Of a DNA stretch of 21,962 nt, positions 1 to 6,903 are shown piece by piece. Position 1 is the stretch's first letter. The number at the start of each line of letters is the position of its first letter. Under the pieces are notes generated by a model. That model had not been told where the DNA came from. It ran no database searches and saw only the letters and a program-made list of their open reading frames with translations. Both the position numbers and the translations under genes were made by a program. The DNA is from Lysobacteraceae bacterium. Lineage in GTDB: Bacteria; Pseudomonadota; Gammaproteobacteria; Steroidobacterales; Steroidobacteraceae. The stretch covers positions 1 to 21,962 of the forward strand of contig JAAYXG010000519.1 in the NCBI GenBank assembly GCA_012516015.1, in the 5' to 3' direction.

Positions 1-1988
1 GTCGTCGGCACGAGCACGGCCACTTGCTTGCCTGCCTGGACCGCTACGAACGCGGCGCGCAGCGCGACCTCCGTCTTGCCGAAGCCGACATCTCCGCACA
101 CGACGCGATCCATGGGGCGGCCGCTCGCGAGATCGGCGAGCACTTGCTCGATCGCTTGCGACTGATCCGGGGTTTCTTCGAACGGAAACTGCGACTCGAA
201 GGCACGCAAATCCAACTCGTTGGCTTGCAGTCGCTCGCCTTGGCGCGCGGCCCTTCGCGAATAGAGATCCAACAGCTCGGCTGCCGTATCGCGTATCTTC
301 TGCGCGGCCTTTTTCTTCGCCTTCTGCCACGCATCCCCGCCGAGTTTATGTAGGGGCGCCGTTTCCGCCGGCGCACCCGTGTAGCGGCTCACGAGGTCGA
401 GGGCATGCACGGGTACGTACAGCTTGTCGCCGTCCGCGTACTCGAGCACGAGAAACTCGCTCGTCAAGCCGCCGACGTCGAGCGTGCTGAGCCCGATGAA
501 ACGCCCGACGCCGTAGGTTTCGTGCACGACCGGCGAGCCGGGGCGCAGATCGGTCAGATCGCGAATGATCTTCTCGGGGTCGCGCTCCGGCCGGCGTCGT
601 CGCCGCTCCTGGCGAGCGCGCTCGCCGAACAGTTGATCTTCTGCGATCAGCGCAACCGCAGGCTCGCGTAAGACGAGTCCGGTCGAGATCGGCGAGACCG
701 TGATCGCCAGGGGCGCATCCGATGTCTGAAAGGCGATCCAGCTCTCGACGAGCTGCGGCTCGAGGTGCCGGCGCTTGAGGATGTCGAGCAGCATCTCGCG
801 ACGGCCAGCCGACTCTGCCGCAATCAGCACGCGGCCCTCGAACTCGGAGAAGAAGTTGGCGAGCTCGCGCGCCGGGTCCTCGCTGCGCGCGTCGATGCGC
901 AGCGACGGCGGACGCCGCGTGTCGAAATTGTGGAACGGCAGGGTTTGCGTCAGCGGGTCGAGCTCGACGCGAGACAGCTCGATACGGCAAAAGACACCGA
1001 GGCGATCGAGGAGCTCTCGAGGCGGCATGAAGACTTCATGCGGCGCCAGAATCGGGCGCGTGGCGTCGTGGCTGCGTTGCTCGTAGCGGTGCTCGATATC
1101 GGCGAACGCCTGCTGCGCGATGCCTTCGATCTCGGTTTCCATCGCGATCGTCGTGTTTGCGGGCAGATAATCGAACAACGTCGCCGTCGCATCGAAGAAG
1201 AGCGGGAGGTAGTACTCGATGCCGGCAGGCGGCGCGCCTTCCGCGATGTCCTTGTAGATGGACATCTTCGTGAGGTCGCCTTCGAAGCGCGTGCGGAATC
1301 GCCGCTTGAAGTGCTGGATGCCTTCGGTCGTGAGGGGAAACTCGCGCGCCGGCAACAGCCGCAGCGCCTGCGTGCGTTCGCCGGAGCGCTGCGTCTCGGT
1401 ATCGAAAAGCCGAATCGATTCCACCTCGTCATCGAAGAGATCGATGCGATAGGGCGCAGCGCTGCCCATCGGGAACAAGTCGATGAGCGAGCCGCGCACC
1501 GCGAACTCGCCCGGCGCCATGACCTGAGAGCTCGACACATAGCCCGCCCCCGTGAGCCGCTCGCGAAAGGCAGCGAGATCGAGGCGCTCGCCGACGGAAA
1601 GATCGAATGCATGCGCGTCGATATAGGTCTGCGGTGGGAGCCGCTGCAGCAAGGTTTCGAGGTCGATGACGATGATGCCCTTCGTGAGCCTCGGCAAGGT
1701 CGATAGCAATCGCAGCCGCTGCGACACGATATCGGGGTGCGGCGAGAACAAGTCGTAGGGCAGGGTCTCCCAGTCGGGAAACGTCTCGATGTAAGTTCCA
1801 GCCGCCGAAAAGAAGCGGAGCTCGTCCTCGATACGGACGGCCTGGCGCGCGTCAGCAGCGATGACGACCAACGGTCCGGATGCGCGTCGGGCCGCCTCCG
1901 CCAGCCAGAGCGAGGGTGCGGACCCGTAAAGCTGCCCCCAGCGCACATGCAGCTGCGCCTTGCTTGGGAGAAGAGGATGTTCGGCCAT
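1..1988 (-). CDS. mfd: Transcription-repair coupling factor Mfd (5' part, runs off the left edge)
   Basis: Mfd is a cytoplasmic ATP-driven translocase. It pushes stalled RNA polymerase off damaged DNA and recruits UvrA. The visible 662 codons read without a stop from ATG (MAEHPLLPSKAQ) to the window edge; the family is about 1150 residues, so the rest of the helicase motor lies outside. The N-terminal UvrB-like part carries WETLPYDLFSPHPDIVSQRL (about residues 72-91) and APGEFAVRGSLIDLFP. The RNA polymerase-interaction module follows (GSPVVHETYGVGRF, then LEYADGDKLYVP). A Walker A motif GDVGFGKT lies at residues 632-639, and the last visible residues (VLVPT) are helicase motif Ia. A weak AGG lies upstream of the ATG. 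The gene follows the 90-residue exported protein on the same strand, separated by a repeat-rich interval, so co-transcription is uncertain. Confidence 0.96.
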   Translation of the reverse strand, partial: MAEHPLLPSKAQLHVRWGQLYGSAPSLWLAEAARRASGPLVVIAADARQAVRIEDELRFFSAAGTYIETFPDWETLPYDLFSPHPDIVSQRLRLLSTLPRLTKGIIVIDLETLLQRLPPQTYIDAHAFDLSVGERLDLAAFRERLTGAGYVSSSQVMAPGEFAVRGSLIDLFPMGSAAPYRIDLFDDEVESIRLFDTETQRSGERTQALRLLPAREFPLTTEGIQHFKRRFRTRFEGDLTKMSIYKDIAEGAPPAGIEYYLPLFFDATATLFDYLPANTTIAMETEIEGIAQQAFADIEHRYEQRSHDATRPILAPHEVFMPPRELLDRLGVFCRIELSRVELDPLTQTLPFHNFDTRRPPSLRIDARSEDPARELANFFSEFEGRVLIAAESAGRREMLLDILKRRHLEPQLVESWIAFQTSDAPLAITVSPISTGLVLREPAVALIAEDQLFGERARQERRRRRPERDPEKIIRDLTDLRPGSPVVHETYGVGRFIGLSTLDVGGLTSEFLVLEYADGDKLYVPVHALDLVSRYTGAPAETAPLHKLGGDAWQKAKKKAAQKIRDTAAELLDLYSRRAARQGERLQANELDLRAFESQFPFEETPDQSQAIEQVLADLASGRPMDRVVCGDVGFGKTEVALRAAFVAVQAGKQVAVLVPT

Positions 1989-2034
1989 GGGAACCTGAGG
2001 AATAGAAAACACTCGGGTCGATGCGCAAATGGCA

Positions 2035-2047
2035 TCCCCGAAGGGGC
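2035..2047. other. Small CCCC-GAA-GGGG hairpin in the mfd leader region
   Basis: A four-base-pair stem with a GAA loop lies about 50 bases upstream of the mfd start. Read on the mfd strand it contains CTTCGG, so a UUCG-type tetraloop is possible. It has no U-tract and is too short to assign a role. Confidence 0.25.
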
Positions 2048-2074
2048 GCGCAGGTTAGCAGGGTGCGCGTTTAG

Positions 2075-2099
2075 GCTCCAGCGCGCTTGGCGCTGGAGC
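2075..2099. repeat. Perfect 10-bp stem-loop between mfd and the small exported-protein gene
   Basis: GCTCCAGCGC, a five-base loop (GCTTG), then its exact reverse complement GCGCTGGAGC. No T-run follows on either strand, so it is not a standard intrinsic terminator. It adjoins the 8-mer repeat element that starts at about 2098. It could be a transcript-stabilising or pausing structure between the upstream minus-strand gene and mfd. Confidence 0.6.
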
Positions 2100-2276
2100 G
2101 TGTGGACGTGTGGAGAGGTGTAGACGTGTGGACGTCCAGCGGGTGGACGTGTAGGACGGTGTGGACGTCTGCGGACTGCGGACCGCCGTTGCAAAGAGCG
2201 GCGTGGCGAGGGGAGGCGGGAACCAGTCGAGCGCGTTCCGGCGTCTACACGTTCACACGTCCACGCGTCCGCACGC
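2098..2276. repeat. Intergenic palindromic element E1 built from degenerate 8-mers
   Basis: The left part (about 2098-2172) is a run of degenerate GTGTGGAC units. The right arm (2241-2275) has four consecutive complementary 8-mers: GTCTACAC, GTTCACAC, GTCCACGC, GTCCGCAC. The two halves can pair imperfectly across a loop of roughly 70-110 bases. The right arm starts directly after the stop codon (2277-2279, minus strand) of the 90-residue exported protein. The left half ends in two GCGGAC units like those of elements E2 and E3. I see no open frame worth calling here. Confidence 0.7.
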
Positions 2277-2549
2277 TCAGCTGACAGCGACAGCGTGAAT
2301 GACGAGATTGTGCTCGAAATACACGACGAAGCCGGGATACTCCCAGCGGGTAATCGGCGGCTCGCCGACGGCGGGGATGCGGCGAGTGGGCGCGCCATAG
2401 GTCGCCTCGACCTTGTCCATCGACATGCCTCGCGCCGGGCGATCGCGGCTGGCCTCGGGGGCCGGTGTCATTTTCAGCTCGTCGGCAAGCGCCGGGCCAG
2501 CCAGCGCGACGGCCGCGAGGGCCGAGAAAATCCAACGAGTGCAGCGCAT
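2277..2549 (-). CDS. Small exported protein with a BamE/SmpA-like motif
   Basis: A 90-residue protein. Residues 1-23 form a signal peptide (MRCTRWIFSALAAVALAGPALA-DE). There is no lipobox Cys after the hydrophobic core, so a soluble periplasmic product is expected. The mature part has GMSMDKVEATYGAP (41-54) followed by PITRWEYPGFVVYFE (65-79). This resembles the 'G-M-x-x-x-V-x-x-x-x-G-x-P ... W-x-Y ... V-x-F' pattern of the BamE/OmlA (SmpA) fold, although the protein is shorter than BamE itself. ATG at 2549 is chosen over the in-frame upstream start at 2612 because GGAGG lies six bases before it and the signal peptide begins there. A good promoter lies just upstream. The function is unknown, and the fold assignment is inferred from the motif only. 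Confidence 0.8.
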   Translation of the reverse strand: MRCTRWIFSALAAVALAGPALADELKMTPAPEASRDRPARGMSMDKVEATYGAPTRRIPAVGEPPITRWEYPGFVVYFEHNLVIHAVAVS

Positions 2550-2577
2550 AGAAGACCTCCAATGAAGCTCGCTGGAC

Positions 2578-2605
2578 TGTATAGCAGGGGTTACATAAGG
2601 ACCAA
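2578..2605 (-). promoter_or_regulatory. Sigma70-type promoter for the small exported protein
   Basis: On the minus strand, TTGGTC, a 16-base spacer and TATACA (preceded by TGC, an extended -10 element) end 29 bases upstream of the ATG at 2549. The predicted start near 2571 leaves a leader of about 22 bases that includes the GGAGG ribosome-binding site. The call rests on consensus matching only. Confidence 0.6.
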
Positions 2606-2669
2606 GCGTCACGCCTCAATTTGTTGTCGTAGTTCACATTTTGCGGCTCGGCAGGTAGCCTTGCGCCGA

Positions 2670-2811
2670 GTGAATGGCGGACGGCGGACAGCGGACAGTG
2701 AGAAGAAGGTCTGATGCACTCTCGCAGGCGCCGTCGCGAACGAGCAGCCAGCGTTCACCGTATCCGTTGCGTCCATTCATTCACCGTCCGCCGTCCGCCG
2801 TCCGCTAGTCA
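2670..2811. repeat. Intergenic palindromic element E2 (GCGGACN heptamers) upstream of lolC
   Basis: Two 32-base arms (2670-2701 and the reverse complement of 2780/2781-2811/2812) match at 28 of 32 positions. Each is GTGA, three bases, three GCGGACN heptamers, then GTGA. The loop is about 79 bases. The right arm ends nine bases before the lolC ATG, so the element occupies most of the lolC leader. Its arms closely match element E3 beyond lolC, and both left arms are followed by a purine then AAGAAG. Confidence 0.85.
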
Positions 2812-2820
2812 CTATCTTCC

Positions 2821-4083
2821 ATGTTTCATCCGCTGCCGATCTACATCGGCCTACGGTACGTCCGCAGTCGCAGTCGCGGCTTCTTCGTGTCGTTCATCAG
2901 CTGGATTTCGATGCTCGGCATCTGTGTCGGCGTTGCCGCGCTCATCGTCGTCATTTCGGTCATGAACGGGCTCGAAGGAGAGTTACGCACCCGACTATTG
3001 AGCGCGGCTTCGCACGCAACGCTTTCGGCCGAGCCGGACACGATGCGCGAATGGGAACGCATCGCGGCCGACTTGCGGACCGAGCCGAACGTGGTCGGGG
3101 TCGCCCCGTACATGCAGCTTCAGGGCATGCTCGGCCGCGGAGACGAGCTGCGCGCCGCGACGATTCGTGGAATCGATCCCGAGTTCGAGCCTCAGGTATC
3201 GGAAATCTCGGACCACATGCTGCGCGGAAGGCTCGACGACTTGCAGCCGGGTACGCAGCACGTCGTGCTCGGCGTCGGTCTGGCCTATGCGATCGACGCG
3301 CGTATCGGCGATGAGATCACCGTGCTGGTACCCACCGCGGAACGAGGCGAGCAGACGATTGCCGGAATCGGCGTTCGCCCGCGGATCCAGAGCTTTCTCG
3401 TGAGCGGCATCTTCGAGGTCGGCGCGCAGGAGCATGACAACGTGCTCGCGCTCATCAATTTGCAGGACGCGACTTCGCTGGCGGGAACGGAGAACGTTCC
3501 CGGCGGTCTGCGACTCAAGTTCGACGATATCTTCATCGCGCCGGCGCGCGCTCGCGCGCTCGGCGCATCGTTGGGCGACCGTTTCACGGTCAGCGACTGG
3601 TCGATCGAGAACGCGAGCTACTTCAGAGCGATCAGGATCGAAAAGACGATGATGACCCTGATTCTGATGCTCATCGTCGCGGTGGCGGCGTTCAACATCA
3701 TCGCCGCCCTCGTCATGGTCGTGAACGAGAAGAGAAACGACATCGCGATACTGCGGACGGTCGGCATCACGCCGCGTGCCGTCGTCGCGATCTTCATCAC
3801 GCAAGGTCTCGTGATCGGATGGATCGGCGCCTTGCTCGGGTTGACGCTCGGACTCGCGCTCGCGTTGAACGTGGGCGTGATCGTGCCGTTTCTCGAGAAC
3901 CTGTTCGGAATGCACGTGTTCGACCCGACCGTCTTCGTCATCTCCGAGGTGCCTTCCGACGTCCAGTGGCCGCAAGTCGTCGGCATTACCGCGACGGCAC
4001 TGATCCTGACCGTGCTCGCGACGATTTACCCGGCGCTCCGCGGAGCTGCGACGGAACCGGCGGAGGCGCTGCGGTATGAGTGA
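2821..4083 (+). CDS. lolC: Lipoprotein-releasing transporter permease, first subunit (LolC/LolE family)
   Basis: An inner-membrane subunit of the LolCDE ABC transporter, which extracts lipoproteins from the inner membrane and hands them to LolA. It is 420 residues (E. coli LolC about 400). The N-terminus IYIGLRYVRSRSR precedes TM1 (about 21-48, ending VVISVMNGLEGEL). A periplasmic domain follows, then an FtsX-type unit with TM2 (277-301), the cytoplasmic coupling segment NEKRNDIAILRTVG (302-315), TM3 (about 321-355) and TM4 (about 386-406). No Shine-Dalgarno is visible before ATG 2821, which follows element E2 closely. The symbol is by position in the operon. The Hook-like loop here (TIAGIGVRPRIQSF, 179-192) is less LolC-like than that of the next gene, so the LolC and LolE labels could be exchanged. 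Confidence 0.9.
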   Translation: MFHPLPIYIGLRYVRSRSRGFFVSFISWISMLGICVGVAALIVVISVMNGLEGELRTRLLSAASHATLSAEPDTMREWERIAADLRTEPNVVGVAPYMQLQGMLGRGDELRAATIRGIDPEFEPQVSEISDHMLRGRLDDLQPGTQHVVLGVGLAYAIDARIGDEITVLVPTAERGEQTIAGIGVRPRIQSFLVSGIFEVGAQEHDNVLALINLQDATSLAGTENVPGGLRLKFDDIFIAPARARALGASLGDRFTVSDWSIENASYFRAIRIEKTMMTLILMLIVAVAAFNIIAALVMVVNEKRNDIAILRTVGITPRAVVAIFITQGLVIGWIGALLGLTLGLALALNVGVIVPFLENLFGMHVFDPTVFVISEVPSDVQWPQVVGITATALILTVLATIYPALRGAATEPAEALRYE

Positions 4084-4174
4084 ACGGCGGACAGCGGACT
4101 GCGGACAGTGAAAGAAGACGAGCACGGCAAGCTTATGAGCAGTCACCGTCCGCTGTCCGCTGTCCGCCGTTCAC
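4080..4174. repeat. Intergenic palindromic element E3 (GCGGACN heptamers) between lolC and lolE
   Basis: Arms 4080-4111 and 4143-4174 are 32 bases each and complementary at 30 of 32 positions, with a 31-base loop. Each arm is GTGA, three bases, three GCGGACN heptamers, then GTGA. The first GTGA contains the TGA stop codon of lolC (4081-4083). The element fills almost the whole 107-base gap to lolE, inside what should be one transcript. A strong hairpin here could affect processing or relative expression of the two permeases. Confidence 0.9.
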
Positions 4175-4190
4175 TCGCGGAGCGTGCGGT

Positions 4191-5441
4191 ATGACGCGCT
4201 CCTACGAGCTGTTCATCGGCCGGCGCTACTTGCGCTCGAGCCGCGGCAATCGCTTCATCTCGTTCATCTCGACGATTTCAATGGTGGGCGTTGCGATCGG
4301 CGTGGCCGTGCTGATCGTCGTACTGTCCGTCATGAACGGTTTCGAGAGCGAGCTGCGTCATCGCATCTTGAGCTTGACGTCTCATGCGACGATCAGCGCG
4401 TTCGGTTCTGGTTTGCCCAATTGGCGCGAAACGGCGGCACGGATCGACGAGAGTCCCGAAGTGGTCGCAAGCGCACCCTACATCGAGGATCAAGCACTTC
4501 TCACCGCGGGAAATGCGAGCAGCGGCGCAATGATCGTCGGGGTGTTGCCTGCCGAGGAGCGACAGGTTTCTTCGATCGCAGACAAGCTGAACGCCGGCTC
4601 GTTCGACGACCTGAAGCCCGGCGAGTTCGGCATCGTTCTCGGTGCGGAGCTCGCGAAGGCGCTCGAGGTATCGGTCGGTGAACGCGTCGTGGTCGTGACG
4701 TCGATGCGAAGCACGACGCCGGCGGGCGTGCTGCCGCGTCATCGCGTGTTCAAAGTCGTGGGCACGTTCAGCGCGGGGATGTACGAGTACGATCGCAACC
4801 TCGCGTACGTGCATCTCGACGATGCGGCACGCCTCTATCGCATGGGCGAACAAGTCACGGGCCTTCGCCTGCAGCTCGTCGACATGTTCAGCGCGCCGCG
4901 CGTGGTGCGCTCGCTCGCGTTGTCGCTCGGCGGGGAGGGATACTACATCTACGATTGGACGCGCAAACACGAGAACTTCTTCCGCTCGATTCAACTCACG
5001 AAGACCGTGATGTTCATCATTCTGCTGCTGGTTGTGGCGGTGGCGGCCTTCAACATCGTTTCGACGCTCGTCATGGTCGTCAAGGAGAAGCAGGCCGATA
5101 TCGCGATTCTTCGCACGGTCGGCGCATCGCCCCGTAGTATCCTCGCGATCTTCGTCACGCAGGGCACCGCGATCGGATTGATCGGTACGGTCGTGGGGAT
5201 CGCGCTCGGCGTGCTCATTTCCTTCAACCTCGAAAGCCTCGTACATGGGCTCGAGCGCCTGTTGGGTACGCAGTTCATGGACGCGCAGGTCTACTTCATG
5301 AGCGACCTCCCTGCGGTCGTGGAGTGGTCCGACGTCGCGAAGATCAGCTTTACGGCGTTCGGATTGTGTTGCTTGTCTACGCTGTATCCCGCGTGGCGCG
5401 CGGCTCGCACTCAGCCGGCACGCGCATTGCGGCATGATTGA
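4191..5441 (+). CDS. lolE: Lipoprotein-releasing transporter permease, second subunit (LolC/LolE family)
   Basis: The second permease of the LolCDE transporter, 416 residues, with the same plan as the first: YELFIGRRYLRSSR, TM1 (about 22-48, ending VVLSVMNGFESEL), a periplasmic domain, and an FtsX-type three-helix C-terminal unit containing KEKQADIAILRTVGASPRS. ATG 4191 is chosen over an in-frame GTG at 4080. The GTG frame would translate the palindromic element, whereas GGAG lies eight bases before 4191. The periplasmic segment TTPAGVLPRHRVF (175-187) resembles the LolA-binding Hook described for E. coli LolC (TPMG-x-IPSQR-x-F). This subunit may therefore be the functional LolC, or both may be hybrid LolF-like proteins. 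lolD follows after 69 bases. The order C-E-D differs from C-D-E in E. coli. Confidence 0.88.
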   Translation: MTRSYELFIGRRYLRSSRGNRFISFISTISMVGVAIGVAVLIVVLSVMNGFESELRHRILSLTSHATISAFGSGLPNWRETAARIDESPEVVASAPYIEDQALLTAGNASSGAMIVGVLPAEERQVSSIADKLNAGSFDDLKPGEFGIVLGAELAKALEVSVGERVVVVTSMRSTTPAGVLPRHRVFKVVGTFSAGMYEYDRNLAYVHLDDAARLYRMGEQVTGLRLQLVDMFSAPRVVRSLALSLGGEGYYIYDWTRKHENFFRSIQLTKTVMFIILLLVVAVAAFNIVSTLVMVVKEKQADIAILRTVGASPRSILAIFVTQGTAIGLIGTVVGIALGVLISFNLESLVHGLERLLGTQFMDAQVYFMSDLPAVVEWSDVAKISFTAFGLCCLSTLYPAWRAARTQPARALRHD

Positions 5442-5510
5442 TGGCGTCGACGAGCATCGATTCAATTGACGGGCCTTAAGCTCACGCGCAAGAACAACAG
5501 CGGATAGTCC

Positions 5511-6200
<690 letters not shown>

Positions 6201-6207
6201 ATCGGCA

Positions 6208-6287
6208 GTGTGGGTGTAAGGTGTGAAGTGTAAGGTCAGGTGGCTTCGAAGCTCGTCTGACCATACACATTACACCTCACACGTTAC
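6208..6287. repeat. Intergenic palindromic element E4 (GTGTRAN heptamers) between lolD and DUF2062
   Basis: The left arm (6208-6239) reads GTGTGG, then heptamers GTGTAAG, GTGTGAA, GTGTAAG, then GTCAG. The reverse complement of the right arm (6257-6287) reads GTAAC, GTGTGAG, GTGTAAT, GTGTATG, GTCAG. Over the three heptamers plus GTCAG the arms match at 22 of 26 positions. The 17-base loop holds the perfect palindrome GCTTCGAAGC (6243-6252). The GTAAC end contains the TAA stop codon of the DUF2062 gene (6284-6286). Lying between convergent genes, it may act as a two-way terminator, but no clean U-tract is present. Confidence 0.85.
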
Positions 6288-6832
6288 GCTTCTTTTCCCG
6301 GCGTTCTCCCGCTTTTGTCGAGACCGCCGCTCTTGCGTCTGTGATATTTCATCACCAGCGTGACATGCCAGAGGCCGCCTAGGATCGCGTAACCCGCGAG
6401 CGCAGAGAGCACCCCCATCACGAGACACCCCAGCAAGAAGGGCTTCCAGATCGGCAGCAGGCCCGTTCGCAGCCATTCCCACGTCATGTGGAACTCGACT
6501 GCGCGCTCAGGAACGCCGAGCAACTGCGTACCCACCCAGTACGCCGAGAAGAACAAGGGAACCATCGTGAGCGGGTTGTTCACCAACGTACCGGCCACGG
6601 CTGCGGGAACGTTGAGCCGCAAGATGAGAGCGAGGATGGCCGCCAGTAAGAAGCTGCCAGGGAGAGGCACGAAGGCGAGGAAGACACCTAATGCGAAAGC
6701 GCGCGTCACGTTGCGCCGATTGAGCGCCCAGTAGACAGGGTGCTCCAGCAAGACACGGAACGGCTGCATGAACCAGCGCTGCTTCCAGTGATGGCGCTGG
6801 CGGCTCATGGATTTGAAAACACGTCTGGGCAT
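6284..6832 (-). CDS. DUF2062 domain membrane protein
   Basis: A 182-residue inner-membrane protein of unknown function. The N-terminal basic region (PRRVFKSMSRQRHHWKQRW) precedes the DUF2062 signature: HPVYWALNRRNVTRAFALGVFLAFVPLPG (about 31-59), a hydrophobic helix, then GTLVNNPLTMVPLFFSAYWVG (about 81-101). A second hydrophobic pair follows at about 130-160, then a basic tail. ATG 6832 fits homologues, although no clear Shine-Dalgarno precedes it. It is divergent from comEC, with 71 bases between starts. In related genomes this gene is often next to comEC, but no mechanistic link is established. Confidence 0.88.
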   Translation of the reverse strand: MPRRVFKSMSRQRHHWKQRWFMQPFRVLLEHPVYWALNRRNVTRAFALGVFLAFVPLPGSFLLAAILALILRLNVPAAVAGTLVNNPLTMVPLFFSAYWVGTQLLGVPERAVEFHMTWEWLRTGLLPIWKPFLLGCLVMGVLSALAGYAILGGLWHVTLVMKYHRRKSGGLDKSGRTPGKEA

Positions 6833-6903
6833 AGGTGGGCGCGCAAGTATCGCAGGTCGTCGCCCGGATTTGGGGGTGTTTGGTCATCGCGCAAGGAGGC
6901 GCA

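Noticed and set aside
765..1706. A 313-codon open frame on the plus strand opposite mfd.
   Set aside because: mfd reads through on the minus strand with family motifs throughout. The opposite frame is Arg/Glu-rich shadow sequence typical of GC-rich genes.
950..2398. A 482-codon minus-strand frame overlapping the mfd 5' half and the repeat element.
   Set aside because: It is mfd read out of frame, rich in Ser/Arg/Pro, and its first part translates the tandem 8-mer element.
4080..4190. An upstream GTG start for lolE that would add 37 residues.
   Set aside because: The extension is a translation of palindromic element E3, and the ATG at 4191 has GGAG at a proper distance.
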